Below are positions 42,388 to 43,100 of a stretch of 43,100 nt of DNA, one piece after another. The notes under the pieces are model-generated. The model had not been told where the DNA came from and did not search any database. It worked only from the letters and a program-made list of their open reading frames with translations. The stretch covers positions 1 to 43,100 of the forward strand of contig CAYTKT010000015.1 of the NCBI GenBank assembly GCA_964438605.1, given 5' to 3'. A program made the position numbers and the translations under genes. The first letter of the stretch is position 1; each line of letters opens with the position of its first letter. The DNA is from Alangreenwoodia sp964438605 (lineage in GTDB: Bacteria > Bacillota > Clostridia > Peptostreptococcales > Anaerovoracaceae).

Positions 42388-42411
42388 AAAATCTTTACCG
42401 AACGCCCGGAT

Positions 42412-42984
42412 TCACTTATTTTTCAGTTCAAACAGACAAAAATGCGTTCTGTTGTCCTTATAATCCTCAATATTTGCGTCGATCAGACACAGACCGAACA
42501 TCTCTCCGGCATTCTGTCTGCAGAGAACCGCGTACTCGTCGGAAAGCACGCCTTCGGCCAGATCTCTTGCTGCTTTGCCGGTGTCCTCAACCTCGATGCT
42601 TTTCAGATTTGGATAGTAGTAGCGAATATGATCCTCACACTGTTTAATTGCCAGAATATGAGATGCCACAAATTTCAGACTTTCTGTCGGAATGTCCGCA
42701 CTCTTTTTAAAAAGACAATGATGAATATTCATCGTCGTTTCGCCGCGGATAAAAAGCTCCACGCCGTTCGTTGCGAAAAATGTTTCGAGCACCATGCCGG
42801 CGACACTGTTGTATACAGCACAGACGCCGTAGTCCGTTTCTCCGGTCTTCATAGCCTTGATCACATGAGACGAATCGACGAGCGGAATATATTCCACGTC
42901 TTCAAGCTGCAGTTTTTTTACGAGATCCCTGGCTGCCTGCTCCGCATTTGAGCCTTCGATTCCCTGGTATCCAATCCTGATCAT
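42412..42984 (-). CDS. stand-alone prephenate dehydratase-like protein
   Basis: 190 aa, one periplasmic-binding-like PDT domain with no ACT domain and no fused chorismate mutase. Family features: IRIGYQGIEGSNAEQAA at the start, YGVCAVYNSVAG (equivalent to the substrate-loop region), HILAIKQCEDH (equivalent to the HxLAxxQC motif) and a final NRTHFCLFEL where active enzymes have TRF; Thr and Phe are kept but Arg is His. The ATG at 42984 follows AAAGGACAG; a GTG ten codons upstream has no site. It could make phenylpyruvate without allosteric control, or be a divergent paralogue with another substrate. hisC lies downstream. Confidence 0.78.
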   Translation of the reverse strand: MIRIGYQGIEGSNAEQAARDLVKKLQLEDVEYIPLVDSSHVIKAMKTGETDYGVCAVYNSVAGMVLETFFATNGVELFIRGETTMNIHHCLFKKSADIPTESLKFVASHILAIKQCEDHIRYYYPNLKSIEVEDTGKAARDLAEGVLSDEYAVLCRQNAGEMFGLCLIDANIEDYKDNRTHFCLFELKNK

Positions 42985-43042
42985 ATTTCTGTCCTTTTCT
43001 TTTCTATATCTCACTTATTTTAAAAAATAATTTATAAAATTT

Positions 43043-43048
43043 ATTATA
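43043..43048 (-). promoter_or_regulatory. -10 element upstream of the dehydratase-like gene
   Basis: A perfect TATAAT on the minus strand lies about 60 nt before the start codon, inside a very A+T-rich stretch. No good -35 is found at 17 nt (CCAACT is the closest). Confidence 0.45.
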
Positions 43049-43100
43049 TGCGAATTGTAAAATGAAGTTGGACACCTGAACATTGAAAAATCCATAGAGA

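Noticed and set aside
43065..43076. Insertion-sequence end shared with 12007-12018 (AAGTTGGACACC)
   Set aside because: A single 12-bp match is expected by chance in 43 kb, and neither site has a transposase gene or a target duplication.

Overview
This 43.1 kb window looks like chromosomal DNA of an anaerobic, Gram-positive member of the Bacillota (class Clostridia). The basis is an oxygen-sensitive NrdG activase, WhiA, a DUF1292 protein, SLH-anchored exoproteins, an AAA-ATPase_like/PDDEXK_9 protein of a type common in gut Clostridia, and strong AGGAGG-type ribosome sites. Family-level placement is not possible from the sequence alone. Coding DNA is of medium GC content and spacers are much richer in A+T.

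Layout, left to right. 1-347: a tRNA cluster (Val, Phe, Met, Pro; minus strand) with a consensus promoter and a perfect palindrome beside it. 869-9493: nrdG, then a complete phosphate locus on the minus strand (transcribed pstS-pstC-pstA-pstB-phoU-phoP-phoR), with an uptake transporter, its regulator PhoU and the two-component system. 9564-12384: an accessory patch holding one AAA-ATPase/nuclease-fold gene between gene relics and strong hairpins. 12475-14797: an ECF sigma factor with a large one-pass anti-sigma partner. 15962-19708: NAD(P)HX epimerase, a small membrane-anchored protein, an SLH-domain serine protease, and the wreck of a upp gene. 19960-24727: a tightly overlapping operon, whiA plus two flavoprotein genes. 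25491-33141 (plus strand): cardiolipin synthase, a MarR regulator with its palindromic operator, and a heterodimeric multidrug-type ABC exporter. 33251-37082 (minus): a dipeptidase and an SLH/transglutaminase/DUF4358 exoprotein. 38131-38418: DUF1292 gene. 38791-42984 (minus): uvrC, hisC and a stand-alone prephenate-dehydratase-like gene.

The most unusual property is distributed rather than a single locus. Several spacers are built from degenerate tandem repeats, each with its own period (about 40 nt between hisC and uvrC, 46 nt upstream of the sigma gene, 62 nt downstream of the protease gene, 50 nt upstream of whiA, 116 nt downstream of nrdG). Several conserved proteins carry family-atypical low-complexity or internally duplicated segments (UvrC linker, PstA N-terminus, first ABC-exporter subunit, PhoU and WhiA tails, both flavoproteins, PhoR sensor domain). 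This suggests a lineage in which short-segment tandem duplication has been active in spacers and at tolerant protein sites.

Other points of note are a PstS whose two half-domains appear in circularly permuted order, and two unrelated promoters (tRNA cluster and marR) that share one design: a perfect 25-26 bp palindrome ending exactly 2 nt before a TTGACA -35 box with a 17-nt spacer.
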